Shown here piece after piece: positions 7,964 through 17,140 of a stretch of 64,000 bases of DNA. Under the pieces are notes generated by a model that searched no databases, was not told the origin of the DNA, and worked only from the letters and a program-made list of their open reading frames with translations. The translations under genes were made by a program, and so were the position numbers. Position 1 is the first letter of the stretch. Every line of letters begins with the position of its first letter. The stretch is taken from assembly GCA_020630675.1 (NCBI GenBank), contig JAHDIR010000007.1, forward strand, positions 1-64,000, in the 5' to 3' direction. Source of the stretch: Bdellovibrionales bacterium. GTDB taxonomy: Bacteria; Bdellovibrionota; Bdellovibrionia; Bdellovibrionales; UBA1609.

Positions 7964-9994
7964 ATGAGTAGGTGGACAGATAAATTAAATCCTGAACAGG
8001 TCGAAGCCGTCCTTCATGATCATGGCCCTATGCTTATTTTAGCTGGCGCAGGCTCCGGCAAAACAACAGTGCTTGTATCGCGCACAGGGCGCCTTATTGA
8101 AGAGCAAGTCGCTCGCCCTGATGAAATTGCGGTTTTAACCTTTACCAATAAATCAGCCAAAGAGCTAAAAGAGAGGGTGGCTGAAAAAATTGGTAAAAAT
8201 GCTAAAAATATATGGGCCGGAACCTTCCATTCTTTTGGTGTTTCCGTTTTAAAAAAACACTACAAAGAAGCTGGTCTTCCTCAAAAATTTGGAATTATTG
8301 ACGGCGGAGACTCTAAAGCGATTGTTAAAAAAATTATTAAAGACACTCATCATTATGATAAAGATAATGTTAATGTTGATCGGCTTTTAAGTTTAATTTC
8401 TAACTGGAGAGAAAGTGGGCAAAAAAAAGTACGTGCTTCTGACCCTGATGATCCCGATTTAGAGCTAGTACAAGTGATTCTTCCCAAGTATGTTAAGCAG
8501 CTTGAGCTTTTGGGGGTTGTTGATTTTGATGGTCTATTATTAAAACCTTTAGAGATTTTTGAAAATCACCCAGGCATATTAAAAGAATACCAAGATCAAA
8601 TTCAACATTTAATGGTGGACGAGTTTCAGGACACCAATTCTATACAAATGAAACTTATTCATCAATTAGTCAAAGAGCACAAAAATATAACCGTGGTCGG
8701 AGATGATGATCAGTCCATTTATGGCTGGCGCGGGGCAAAGGTTAGTAATATCCTTAATTTTCCGAATCGGTTTGAGTCTTGTCGGGTGGTAAGATTGCAA
8801 AGAAACTACCGATCTACCTCCTCCATTTTAGATATTGCCAATACTGTGATTCAAAAAAACACTAACCGTCATGACAAAGTTTTAAAAGCTGAGGGCTATG
8901 ATCATGATGGGGAAAAACCGGAGCTTTTTGTCTATGAAAGTGAAGAAGAGGAAGCTTTAGAAGTTGTTCAGCAAATTTATTATTTTCAGCGCAAAGGCTT
9001 TTCTTTAAAAGATATTGCCATTTTATATCGTTCAAATAGCCAAGGAGGACTACTCGAGGGTGACCTACGGCGAGCTAATATTCCTTATCATATAACTGGT
9101 GGAACTGCATTTTTTGATAGAAGTGAGGTCAAAGATGTTCTTGCTTATATTCAATGTGCTTTTCTTGGCAACGAAATATCTTTACGGCGAGTAATAAATG
9201 TTCCTTCTCGAGGCATTGGCGAGAAAACAATCCATCACTTTGAAAATTATGCCTCAGACAAAAAAATAAGTTTTTCAAGAGCAATTCATACATTTAAGCC
9301 TGAAGATCATGAAAAAAAATACGAAACTCTCCAAGATTTTTTAAAAGCCATTGAGTCTCTTAAAACGGCTTTACTACAAAAGAATGGCTCTAGTTGTGGT
9401 GAAAATCTTCTTCAATTTTTAGATGAAATTGAATACAAAAAATTTGTATATTCTAATTTTAAAGACCCTAAAATTGCTCATAAAAAATGGTCCGTTGTAG
9501 AAATTTTTTCTAGGGTTTTAGATGGCTTTATTAATAAAAATGGTTTGAGTGCCGAGTCCATAAGAGAATTTATTGAAGCTATGGTACTGAGAGACCAAAT
9601 GGAAGAGAGCTCCAACCAAAAAGAAAATGACAAAATTCAGTTGATGACATTGCACGCATGCAAAGGCCTAGAGTTTCCTGTTGTTTTAATTGTTGGTTGT
9701 GAAGAGGATATTATCCCTCATAAAACTTTAGGATTAGATATAGATGAAGAACGAAGGCTTTTTTATGTAGGCTTAACTCGTGCCAAAGAGCACCTGGTTT
9801 TAACCAAGGCCTCTCAAAGAAAGCGTTTTGGTAAGTTAAGGCCAACAGTGTCTTCTCGTTTTTTATTAGAAATTCCTGAACATTTAATTTCTTGTTATGA
9901 AGATGGTATGCGTCCTTTGGTGGAAGGTGAAAGAGAGTCTATGTTGGAGAGTTTGTATAAAAAACTTGAGCAAAATTCAAAAGCTCCAATATAA
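7964..9994 (+). CDS. UvrD/Rep/PcrA-type 3'-5' DNA helicase
   Basis: This superfamily 1A helicase unwinds DNA during repair or replication restart. With the start used here it has 676 residues, in the family range. Motif I AGAGSGKT is at 27-34. It is followed by TFTNKSAKELKERV (Ia), FHSFG (Ib), VDEFQDTN (II), GDDDQSIYGWRGA (III), RNYRS (IV), LMTLHACKGLEFPVV (V) and ERRLFYVGLTRA (VI). An upstream ATG at 7928 in the same frame has no ribosome site, while 7964 has AGGG eight bases before it. UvrD, Rep and PcrA cannot be told apart here; the C-terminus is short, like Rep. It converges on the leftward peptidase gene. Confidence 0.95.
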   Translation: MSRWTDKLNPEQVEAVLHDHGPMLILAGAGSGKTTVLVSRTGRLIEEQVARPDEIAVLTFTNKSAKELKERVAEKIGKNAKNIWAGTFHSFGVSVLKKHYKEAGLPQKFGIIDGGDSKAIVKKIIKDTHHYDKDNVNVDRLLSLISNWRESGQKKVRASDPDDPDLELVQVILPKYVKQLELLGVVDFDGLLLKPLEIFENHPGILKEYQDQIQHLMVDEFQDTNSIQMKLIHQLVKEHKNITVVGDDDQSIYGWRGAKVSNILNFPNRFESCRVVRLQRNYRSTSSILDIANTVIQKNTNRHDKVLKAEGYDHDGEKPELFVYESEEEEALEVVQQIYYFQRKGFSLKDIAILYRSNSQGGLLEGDLRRANIPYHITGGTAFFDRSEVKDVLAYIQCAFLGNEISLRRVINVPSRGIGEKTIHHFENYASDKKISFSRAIHTFKPEDHEKKYETLQDFLKAIESLKTALLQKNGSSCGENLLQFLDEIEYKKFVYSNFKDPKIAHKKWSVVEIFSRVLDGFINKNGLSAESIREFIEAMVLRDQMEESSNQKENDKIQLMTLHACKGLEFPVVLIVGCEEDIIPHKTLGLDIDEERRLFYVGLTRAKEHLVLTKASQRKRFGKLRPTVSSRFLLEIPEHLISCYEDGMRPLVEGERESMLESLYKKLEQNSKAPI

Positions 9995-10005
9995 GCTGAA
10001 GTTTT

Positions 10006-11382
10006 TTATTGGCTTTGATTATAAACATATTTATTGAACTCTTCAGAAAAATTTAAACCAGAATACTCTTCAAGATCGGCCTGAAGGTCGGTGTCTTTAA
10101 TCATTGAAAATTTTCGCTTTTCATAAAAATACCTTAGAAAATCTCGCATTACTTTTTTTCCATTCGATTTTTTTTTCATTAAGTAACCTAAGTAAGCCAA
10201 TAAGTAGCGCCCTTGTTTATAAGCTTTGCGATCAGTGCTTCGACGAAATTCGTGATGTGAGAGAAAGCTATCCTCAGATAAGTTTTTTAAATAGACGTCT
10301 TGAATTTGTTGTTCAGTCAGTGACTTCCCAAAAGATTTAATTTTTAAGGTTTTAATATTACGTTCAATCACTAAAATCCAATCGTACCAGCTGGCAATCG
10401 CCTCATCGATCCAGCCAGCACTTCCATTCATGGGCATAATGGAACGGCCAAAGTAGTTGTGCAAGAGTTCATGCTCAAGAGCTGAATGGGAAGACTCAAC
10501 GGCCCCAGCATACTCCATTCCACCGCGTAGGCTATTTTTTGCAAATATCGTTAGTGTTGGGTGTGGCCATGGGCCAAATTTTTGTTCAAGCTTATTTAGT
10601 TTTCCTCTGGCGAAGAACCAGCCCATCACCCTCATTTTAAAAAAAGAGGTTAGAAAACCAGTCCCTTTTTTTGAGTAAATCGTTACAAGAACTTTTTTTC
10701 CATTCATAGACTTGAAAGAAAACTGTTTAACATTATGAGCTAATGTTGGGGCAATATGAAAATACAAACTGGATGAGGTGAAATACTGCGGGTAAGAAAT
10801 ATAAAAATGGTTGTTAGGTTTTTTTTTCACGATTCCGTTAGAAAAAACACTATGGGGAGTCGTTGTACCTGTTACAGAAACTGTGATTTGAATTTTATAG
10901 CGATCGAACTCAAGGTTTGTTGGTAGGTATTTTTCCAAAAAACTACGGTCTTGCATATCTAAGTAAGAAAACTGATTATTCACAGAGGTTTTATCAAAAA
11001 ATATATTGTCCTTAATAATCGTTTGGACAACAAGACTGTGCTGGCCAGGTTTAATTTTCTTATCAATAAGGCGCATTTTGCTAGCTTTATGAGGTAAATC
11101 AACTTCATTTTGGAAAACGAGTTGGTCGTTCAATCGAGTTTCAACGGGCTTGCTGACAACATCAAATAAAGGATAACCCTCTTCTGGCATATGAAAAATA
11201 ATTTTAGAGGTAGCTAGCGCGAGTTTTTTTTGAATATCATAAGTGATTTTATACTCTGCCACTTCAAAATCTACGCAAACAGCCTTTTTTTCACCCACCA
11301 AAAATGGAGAGGGGCTAGCTTGTAAAGCATTTAAAGAAAAATTGCAGTAAAAGAAAAGTAAATACTTGAAAATATTGTTCAC
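10006..11382 (-). CDS. Exported M1-family (aminopeptidase N-like) metallopeptidase
   Basis: This is a zinc metallopeptidase of the gluzincin M1 class. A signal peptide covers about the first 22 residues, so it acts in the periplasm or outside. The site is HELLH (304-308) with the third zinc ligand Glu327 at exactly the M1 spacing (HExxH-x18-E, in IDEAIASW). A GGMEYAG segment just upstream matches the GAMEN exopeptidase loop with changed residues. The N-terminal half is beta-rich, as in M1 proteins. It is shorter (458 residues) than full aminopeptidase N, lacking the large C-terminal helical domain. It overlaps tapT by four bases and is last in a leftward operon. Substrate unknown. Confidence 0.85.
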   Translation of the reverse strand: MNNIFKYLLFFYCNFSLNALQASPSPFLVGEKKAVCVDFEVAEYKITYDIQKKLALATSKIIFHMPEEGYPLFDVVSKPVETRLNDQLVFQNEVDLPHKASKMRLIDKKIKPGQHSLVVQTIIKDNIFFDKTSVNNQFSYLDMQDRSFLEKYLPTNLEFDRYKIQITVSVTGTTTPHSVFSNGIVKKKPNNHFYISYPQYFTSSSLYFHIAPTLAHNVKQFSFKSMNGKKVLVTIYSKKGTGFLTSFFKMRVMGWFFARGKLNKLEQKFGPWPHPTLTIFAKNSLRGGMEYAGAVESSHSALEHELLHNYFGRSIMPMNGSAGWIDEAIASWYDWILVIERNIKTLKIKSFGKSLTEQQIQDVYLKNLSEDSFLSHHEFRRSTDRKAYKQGRYLLAYLGYLMKKKSNGKKVMRDFLRYFYEKRKFSMIKDTDLQADLEEYSGLNFSEEFNKYVYNQSQ

Positions 11383-12113
11383 TTTTTACGATCCAAGTAT
11401 TGTCGGTTTCTATACTGTAGTCCACCACGCTGGTGAATTTGAGTGTCTATTTTTTTAATTTGATCTTCAACAAGGTGATTAAATACATGCAGTAAATTGT
11501 GGTGCTCTTTTTTTTGCAAATCAAAATTTCGATTATCACCTAAAAGCTCAATGAGTTCATAAATAGCTTCGATGGTCGAAAGACAGAAACTTTTTGGTTG
11601 TTTTCTGACGCGAAAGTTAGAAGGGGTTTTGGGCGTAAAGCAGAGTTTAGGCAACGTAGACAAGTTGGGGCTGAGCCGGAGCATTTTGTTAGCGTTGCCC
11701 CAAGTTCCATCAATAACAAATATAACTAGCTTTTTATTGGAATTTATAGCTTTGTTCTTGTCAGCGGGGCTGCATTGACTGAGCTCAAGCGCTTGAAGGC
11801 CTGGATAAAGAACAAAGCACTGATTGTTATCGTCTTGAATGAGTCGGTTAACCAAGGCATGTTTAAGAAAGTCGTAACCCCTTAAAAAGTACGACCCTTT
11901 CATGCAGTTGTAGGCAATCCGTCCCGTAGCAATGCGTTTTCCTGCTTCTAAAGGGTGAGTCAAAATAACAAAAGATATATTTGGGTCAAACTTGCGAGTG
12001 ACAGAGCAAACACAACTAAAATCGGGCTGCCAACAATCCTCACAGCGGTTCCTATATTTTATCGCTCTGTCTTCACGAAGTTTTCTATTTTTTAAGTAGG
12101 TTTCTTTGTTCAC
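11379..12113 (-). CDS. tapT: tRNA-uridine aminocarboxypropyltransferase, DTW-domain family
   Basis: DTW-domain proteins move the 3-amino-3-carboxypropyl group of S-adenosylmethionine onto a tRNA uridine to make acp3U (position 47 for E. coli TapT/YfiP). The 244 residues show four Cys near the N-terminus (24, 27, 34, 36, in CEDCWQPDFSCVC), probably a zinc site. The family motif DGTW is at 135-138, and RVRKQPKSFCLSTIEA follows it. It lies six bases after trhO and overlaps the peptidase gene, so two tRNA-modifying enzymes are co-transcribed. The exact target base, and TapA/TapB versus TapT identity, cannot be settled from sequence alone. Confidence 0.85.
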   Translation of the reverse strand: MNKETYLKNRKLREDRAIKYRNRCEDCWQPDFSCVCSVTRKFDPNISFVILTHPLEAGKRIATGRIAYNCMKGSYFLRGYDFLKHALVNRLIQDDNNQCFVLYPGLQALELSQCSPADKNKAINSNKKLVIFVIDGTWGNANKMLRLSPNLSTLPKLCFTPKTPSNFRVRKQPKSFCLSTIEAIYELIELLGDNRNFDLQKKEHHNLLHVFNHLVEDQIKKIDTQIHQRGGLQYRNRQYLDRKK

Positions 12114-12119
12114 AACAAG

Positions 12120-13043
12120 CTACTGCTTAAACTCAAGAATTTGTTTGGGCCCTTTTTTTCCGGGGCGCTCAGTCCAATGATAGGCACAGTTTTTAGAGCA
12201 GGTTATACTTTTAATGGGGTCATCCTTAACTTCTTTTGCAATAAGAGCCGGGGAGTCACAGCGAACACATTCAATCTCTATAGTCCCAGGCTGACCGGTG
12301 TGGGGACAAAGTTTAAACTTTTTACTGGTTTGTAAGTTTTGATCGACAGCAACACGGTGATCAAAAACAAAACACTCACCTTCAAATTCATCATTGGGAA
12401 ATTGTTCAATATAATTGAGTATGCCACCTTCGAGTTGAAAGACATTTTCGTATCCCATCTGATTGAGCTCAAGCTTACCTTTTTCACAACGAATACCGCC
12501 GGTGCAGTACATCAGTATTTTTTTATCTTTGGGTATATTATTTTTTTTAATATACTCAGGAAATTCAGTGAATACATTAATGTTAGGATCAACGGCCCCT
12601 TTAAATTTACCAATATGAGTTTCATACCAGTTTCGAGTATCTATCAGTAAAATGTCTTTCTCTGATTTTAAAACTTCGTTCCACTCTTCTGGTGAAAGGT
12701 GGTTATCTCTAGCTCCAGAAGGGATAAGTTCGGGAGTGTTCAGAGTTACAATTTCGTCACGAACTTTCACTTTAAAAAGTCTAAAAGGCTGTTTGTCGGC
12801 ATAGGAGTGTTTAAAGTTCACTTCATTTTTATTAAATAAATTTTTAAAAAAGTTTTCTGCTTTAATGAGAAGGTCTTGATCGGGGGCAGAAAAAGTGGAG
12901 TTGACTCCTTCGGTGGCAAGTATAAAAAGCCCTTTTAAGCCATGGGTTTGACCAAAAGCTTCTATTTTTTCTTGAGTTTCAGTGATGTTAGAAACTTCAG
13001 TGAAGATATAAAAAGTAGAGATGTAAAAAGGAGCGTCTTTCAT
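12120..13043 (-). CDS. trhO: Oxygen-dependent tRNA uridine(34) hydroxylase
   Basis: TrhO (YceA family) hydroxylates U34 of tRNA to ho5U using oxygen, the first step to cmo5U/mo5U-type wobble bases. The 307 residues have the family layout. An N-terminal acylphosphatase-like domain covers about 1-95, and a rhodanese domain (about 125-220) follows with active-site Cys180 in MYCTGGIRCEK and a second conserved Cys186. A C-terminal Cys-rich tail holds CVRCDSPA and CSKNCAYHW and probably binds zinc. It is first in the leftward unit trhO-tapT-peptidase, with a candidate promoter just upstream. AGG lies six bases before the ATG. Confidence 0.93.
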   Translation of the reverse strand: MKDAPFYISTFYIFTEVSNITETQEKIEAFGQTHGLKGLFILATEGVNSTFSAPDQDLLIKAENFFKNLFNKNEVNFKHSYADKQPFRLFKVKVRDEIVTLNTPELIPSGARDNHLSPEEWNEVLKSEKDILLIDTRNWYETHIGKFKGAVDPNINVFTEFPEYIKKNNIPKDKKILMYCTGGIRCEKGKLELNQMGYENVFQLEGGILNYIEQFPNDEFEGECFVFDHRVAVDQNLQTSKKFKLCPHTGQPGTIEIECVRCDSPALIAKEVKDDPIKSITCSKNCAYHWTERPGKKGPKQILEFKQ

Positions 13044-13074
13044 ATTTAACCTGTAAGTGTTGCAATCAAAGACA

Positions 13075-13104
13075 TCAATACTGGATGATAGGGGATAAAG
13101 TCAA
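13075..13104 (-). promoter_or_regulatory. Candidate sigma-70 promoter of the trhO operon
   Basis: On the reverse strand TTGACT (13099-13104) is followed after 18 bases by TATTGA (13075-13080), about 32 bases before the trhO start. The -35 is good and the -10 is moderate. It is the only convincing match in this gap. Confidence 0.4.
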
Positions 13105-13202
13105 TTCCCTGCGTTATAGTGTGTACAAATTTTAAGGCCAGAGGCTTTACTTAAGTAGCTGATATAAAACAGTAATTTTTATAACCTCTGAGAAGACTTC
13201 AC

Positions 13203-16100
13203 TTAAAAACCATCAACAAAATTGAGTTTTTCACTCTCTTTTTTACAAGCAAAATCATTTCCATGGCGTTCTCGGTGGTTTCTTTCATGGTTGCTTATTT
13301 GGAGAATAATATTTCTAGTGACAGGGTCTCTGTATCCAAACCTTAAAACTTCAGAGTTTTGGTTGAGTTGAGGAGAAGTAATTTTAGCCTCAAAATTGAT
13401 AAAATCTTCTAGCCCCGTTTGAGATAAGGTTTGTGTTTTGAGGTCAGCTCCATCCATGCTGTAACTTAACAAAAAAACAAAAAATGACGAGGCCAGCTGC
13501 CGAAAAGTTTCAGGAGTGGAGTCAAAGTTGCTGATGCCATCAAAGTATCGAGCTCCAGCTAAAGAGTTAAAAATTCTTACTTTTGTATTATTGACACTTC
13601 CATCACGTAGCTCGTTGGAAGGGCTTTTAAAAATGAGGCGCCCTTTTGGCTTGTAAAAAGTATTTTTCACGCTGGGAGACATTTGCTCAACAAGGTCTAA
13701 ATATTTTTTTTGTCGAGTGGCAAAGTCATCCCCAGGCTCTGATGGATTGAGTAAAATTAAAGTGACCTTTTGTGCAATTTCATCCAAGTGATCACTTATT
13801 CGACTTATCGCCGCTGCTCTTTCCACGCTCTCGCTTTCGTCGCTATGAATGCTATCGCCTTCTAAGTTGATATGGTTCTTGTAGTCATTAAACTCTTTTC
13901 TGTTAAGGTAGTTACATGGTTCTAAACGAGAAAAATTAGGGTCTTTTTTAGAAATACATTGATCTAAAACTTTTCGAACAAAAAAGAAGGGGGCTTTGCC
14001 TTTTAAGTTAGTAGACAGCACTTTGCGGGTTATGTATTGGCTTAAATGATTAAAGGCCTTTGTATTTAGTAAGTATTTATAGCCGGCATAGACTGAGTTA
14101 ACATCTTTGTAACGGGCGACTTCATTATTTACTTTATCACGAAAAGGTCCTTTAGGTAAAATAGAGCTGATTTCATTTTGAAATAAGCTGACATCTTGGT
14201 GAAAAAAATCGGAATTTTCTAGGGAGTATAAAAAACCAAGAGTAAGAAACTCTTCGATTCCTTTATTACTGGCCGCCTTAGAAAGTAAGTAAGCTTGTCT
14301 ATGGTAAGAAACTTCAGGTAAGAGTGTTGTACCGCTAGGTATAGGAATGGCCGAATTTTCTCGGGTTTGTATAGAAATTAAGCTTTCTATGAAAAGGTTC
14401 AGGTTAATCGCTGATTGAGAATAGTGTAGGTTTCTGCTGACTCCATTTTCATCGACCATAACTTCATCAGGAAGACTTTCATTAAACTCAGGGTTAGGAA
14501 AGGTAAAAAATGCAGTGCTGCTTCTTCTTGTTTTTCCCGTACTAAAAAGTTTTAAAAACTTTACACCAAAAGTAAAGCCTAAATTTCCGGAGGCTTCCTT
14601 GAGGTCACGTTCGGAGTAAGATACTTTGGTGATTGGATAGAGTGAAACAGGTGTGCAAACGGTATCAGGAAGAATTTTTTTATAGGTTAAAATATCAGAA
14701 AGGTTTTTGTCAGCATAATCAGCAGCCAAGTTAAGGGGCTTTAAGGCTCGTAAATGTTGTTCTTTTAACCATGTTGATCGCTCTTCATGGGAGCTAAAAT
14801 CAACTATACGACTAAAGTTTTCTTTTAGGTGCCTTAGGCGAGGGTAAATATTTTGCGAAATAAATGTATTGTAAGCGGCCTTTCCTTTTTCAGATACAGA
14901 CTTAATCATTGGGTCGTCGCCAAAAACCGTGGGGTTATCAAAAGACAAAAAGAAAATCGATAAAAAAGATAAGCTTTTTTTGTAGCTTACTCTCGCTCGA
15001 AAAAGATCGTGTCGGAACTGTCGATTTATAGCTTTATCTAGGGGCTTCCAGCCGCTAATTTTATATTCATCAAGAGTCGACTCGGCTTTAACTTCAAATG
15101 AAAACTCATCAGAGGTGTCTAAAAAAGTTTTCATAGTGTAAGTGAGGTCATCTTCTTGGTTTTTGTAAATAATAAGATTTAAAGAAACTGGTCTTGCAAA
15201 ATGAACTCCAGCCCCGAGCCTTACAAAGTTGTCTATAGAGCTCGTGGCAAAACCGCTATTAAGGTAAGTGGTTTTAGTATAGGTGAGTTGGTCACCGCTT
15301 TGAACAAACTTTTCTAACTGGTCGTAATAAAAAGGAATATTAATATTGTTGTGAATGTTGCCAAGGTACTGTAAGTGAGATTGTCCGTTCATAGGCTTAA
15401 AAAAAATAGGACGCTTAGCTAAAACTTTACGTAGAGGTCGTAAATACTCTTCATCAGATTTAAACTTTTTTCGACGACTTTCTTTGTGACCTAAAAAACG
15501 TCGTGTGTGGGTCATAGTATATGAGGTGCCGTAGGTACTATAAGCCGTTACGTTTTTAAGAAGGTTAGAAAAAGTAACACTTGGAGTGATTTTGAGAGTG
15601 TCATGACGGTAAATATGACCATTTTCAAAATCAGGGTCAATTTCAACGTCATAGATGAGATCAAACTTAATACGTTTATGGTCGGCTACATTTTGTAAAT
15701 CCAGTTCTTCTAGCAAGAGGTCAACGACACCATCGACAAGTTTACCACTTGGAATTTTTGCAATTTTAAACGAACCGGTTCCTTTTTTTGCAATCAACTT
15801 CAAAAGTTCATTTTTCGTATAGCTGCCCATGCTTCTTACTTTGTTATCGACCTCGATGTAAACTTGCTTTAAAAGGTTTTCATCAGATGGGGTAGATGGG
15901 GGGCAAGAGTCATTATTAACTTTAGCCACTTCTTCATTTCCCTCAGCAGTAAAAAGAAAATTATCAATGGCCTGTAGCTTTTCAGTAATTAATTGCTCTT
16001 CTGGTGGAGCTGTTGGGCGGCAGTCTGGCTCCGGGGCTGCCTGGCCATTCAAAGTCGTAAGTAAGGTCAGAGAAAAGAGTGTAGAAAGTAATAAGGTCAA
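13203..16100 (-). CDS. Large exported protein of unknown function (965 aa)
   Basis: I do not recognise a family. The frame starts at a TTG (16098-16100) supported by AAGGA six bases upstream (16107-16111). The N-terminus is a Sec-type signal (TLLLSTLFSLTLLTTLNGQAA), with no lipobox Cys at the cleavage point. The mature part is mixed alpha/beta and charged, without visible repeats or membrane helices, so it is probably periplasmic or surface-associated. A few Cys (CRP, CPPS, VCTPV, CISKKDPN, PCNYLN, FACKKE) could form disulphides. A His-rich stretch NHERNHRERHG sits near the C-terminus and could bind metal. No catalytic motif was identified. It is divergent from the riboflavin genes. Confidence 0.85.
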   Translation of the reverse strand: MTLLLSTLFSLTLLTTLNGQAAPEPDCRPTAPPEEQLITEKLQAIDNFLFTAEGNEEVAKVNNDSCPPSTPSDENLLKQVYIEVDNKVRSMGSYTKNELLKLIAKKGTGSFKIAKIPSGKLVDGVVDLLLEELDLQNVADHKRIKFDLIYDVEIDPDFENGHIYRHDTLKITPSVTFSNLLKNVTAYSTYGTSYTMTHTRRFLGHKESRRKKFKSDEEYLRPLRKVLAKRPIFFKPMNGQSHLQYLGNIHNNINIPFYYDQLEKFVQSGDQLTYTKTTYLNSGFATSSIDNFVRLGAGVHFARPVSLNLIIYKNQEDDLTYTMKTFLDTSDEFSFEVKAESTLDEYKISGWKPLDKAINRQFRHDLFRARVSYKKSLSFLSIFFLSFDNPTVFGDDPMIKSVSEKGKAAYNTFISQNIYPRLRHLKENFSRIVDFSSHEERSTWLKEQHLRALKPLNLAADYADKNLSDILTYKKILPDTVCTPVSLYPITKVSYSERDLKEASGNLGFTFGVKFLKLFSTGKTRRSSTAFFTFPNPEFNESLPDEVMVDENGVSRNLHYSQSAINLNLFIESLISIQTRENSAIPIPSGTTLLPEVSYHRQAYLLSKAASNKGIEEFLTLGFLYSLENSDFFHQDVSLFQNEISSILPKGPFRDKVNNEVARYKDVNSVYAGYKYLLNTKAFNHLSQYITRKVLSTNLKGKAPFFFVRKVLDQCISKKDPNFSRLEPCNYLNRKEFNDYKNHINLEGDSIHSDESESVERAAAISRISDHLDEIAQKVTLILLNPSEPGDDFATRQKKYLDLVEQMSPSVKNTFYKPKGRLIFKSPSNELRDGSVNNTKVRIFNSLAGARYFDGISNFDSTPETFRQLASSFFVFLLSYSMDGADLKTQTLSQTGLEDFINFEAKITSPQLNQNSEVLRFGYRDPVTRNIILQISNHERNHRERHGNDFACKKESEKLNFVDGF

Positions 16101-16264
16101 AAGATGTCCTTGTTTGTTGAGACAAAGCTTATTGGCATCGTCTACAGGGGGTGATGAGTTTTGTAAAAAAAATCGCTACAGAATTACAAAAAATTCAACT
16201 CAACAGGTCTGTATAGCTAGTTCACGCGTTCTTCAATGTAAATTGCATAGACTGTGCCAAAATT

Positions 16265-16406
16265 AGTGGAAAAGAACATCGCGGTCGCAAAAGCCGTCAT
16301 CACGAGGGGCATTTCCACTCTATAAATATTTCAGTGATTTTTCACAAGAAAGGTCATAAGGCCCCTATCTTTAAAGGAATTTAGCTATTCCCTTGCCATT
16401 TATGAC
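16265..16406 (+). other. Structured, gene-free leader upstream of the riboflavin genes
   Basis: The gap 16101-16465 has no gene. Two long-range inverted repeats stand out. AGTGGAAA (16265-16272) pairs with TTTCCACT (16312-16319). GTCATAA (16353-16359) pairs with TTATGAC (16400-16406) and is extended by GGC/GCC, enclosing a small GGAAT/ATTCC hairpin. The second could be a branched leader RNA of ribE. The bases conserved in FMN riboswitches were not found, so no riboswitch class is claimed. Either structure could also belong to the divergent 965-residue gene. Confidence 0.3.
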
Positions 16407-16465
16407 TTATGCCGTTATTTTGCGTTTTTATTCATCTGTTTTCTTAACGACAAGGCCAAATATTC

Positions 16466-17140
16466 ATGTTTTCTGGAATTATTGAATGCACTTCAGCCAT
16501 TATAAAAGTGAGAGCAGAAGGTGAACTAATTCACCTAACCATAAGAAAACCTTTGTTTTTTGACGATTTATCAGTGGGTGATAGTGTGTCGGTAAACGGA
16601 GTCTGCCTCACCGTAGAAAAGTTCGATGATTCAGCGATGGAGTTTAGCCTTGGCCCTGAAACTTTACAAATCACTGGCTGGAACCTTGATAACTTAGCTC
16701 ATCGAACAGTGAATCTTGAACGTGCCCTTGCTGTGAACAGTCGTTTGCATGGCCACTGGGTCACGGGCCACATCGATGAAGTTTGCCAAGTTCTTGAAAC
16801 TAAAAAAGTGGATGAGAGTTTATATATTCGTGCTTCGCTGTCTGAAAATACCCATAAATATGTTTGGAAAAAAGGCAGTGTTACATTGAATGGCGTGAGT
16901 CTCACAGTCAATGAAGTGACTGAGGATTGGTTTTCTGTTTGGTTAATCCCGGAAACTCTCAAAGTGACCAACTTAGGGAAGGTTCAAGATAAAACTGTTT
17001 TAAATTTGGAGTATGACTTAATGGCTCGCGGAATCGTGAACTGTTTTTTAAAAGGTTTAACACCTTACACCTCTCTCGATGAGGTAATGGTCCCTAGCCC
17101 TAGCCAGGGCCCAGCAAAAAGAAAGGAGCCCCATGCATAA
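16466..17140 (+). CDS. ribE: Riboflavin synthase (alpha chain)
   Basis: Riboflavin synthase dismutates two molecules of 6,7-dimethyl-8-ribityllumazine to riboflavin and a pyrimidinedione, the last step of riboflavin synthesis. The 224 residues show the internal duplication of two lumazine-binding barrels. The first starts MFSGIIECTSAI with VGDSVSVNGVCLTV; the second starts GHWVTGHIDEVCQV with KGSVTLNGVSLTVNEV. The C-terminal tail is about 15 residues longer than usual and polar. AAGG precedes the ATG. It overlaps the next gene by eight bases, so translation is probably coupled. First gene of the rib operon. Confidence 0.96.
   Translation: MFSGIIECTSAIIKVRAEGELIHLTIRKPLFFDDLSVGDSVSVNGVCLTVEKFDDSAMEFSLGPETLQITGWNLDNLAHRTVNLERALAVNSRLHGHWVTGHIDEVCQVLETKKVDESLYIRASLSENTHKYVWKKGSVTLNGVSLTVNEVTEDWFSVWLIPETLKVTNLGKVQDKTVLNLEYDLMARGIVNCFLKGLTPYTSLDEVMVPSPSQGPAKRKEPHA

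Noticed and set aside
16101..16465. FMN riboswitch before ribE
   Set aside because: The conserved FMN-element bases were looked for and not found; only unclassified inverted repeats remain.
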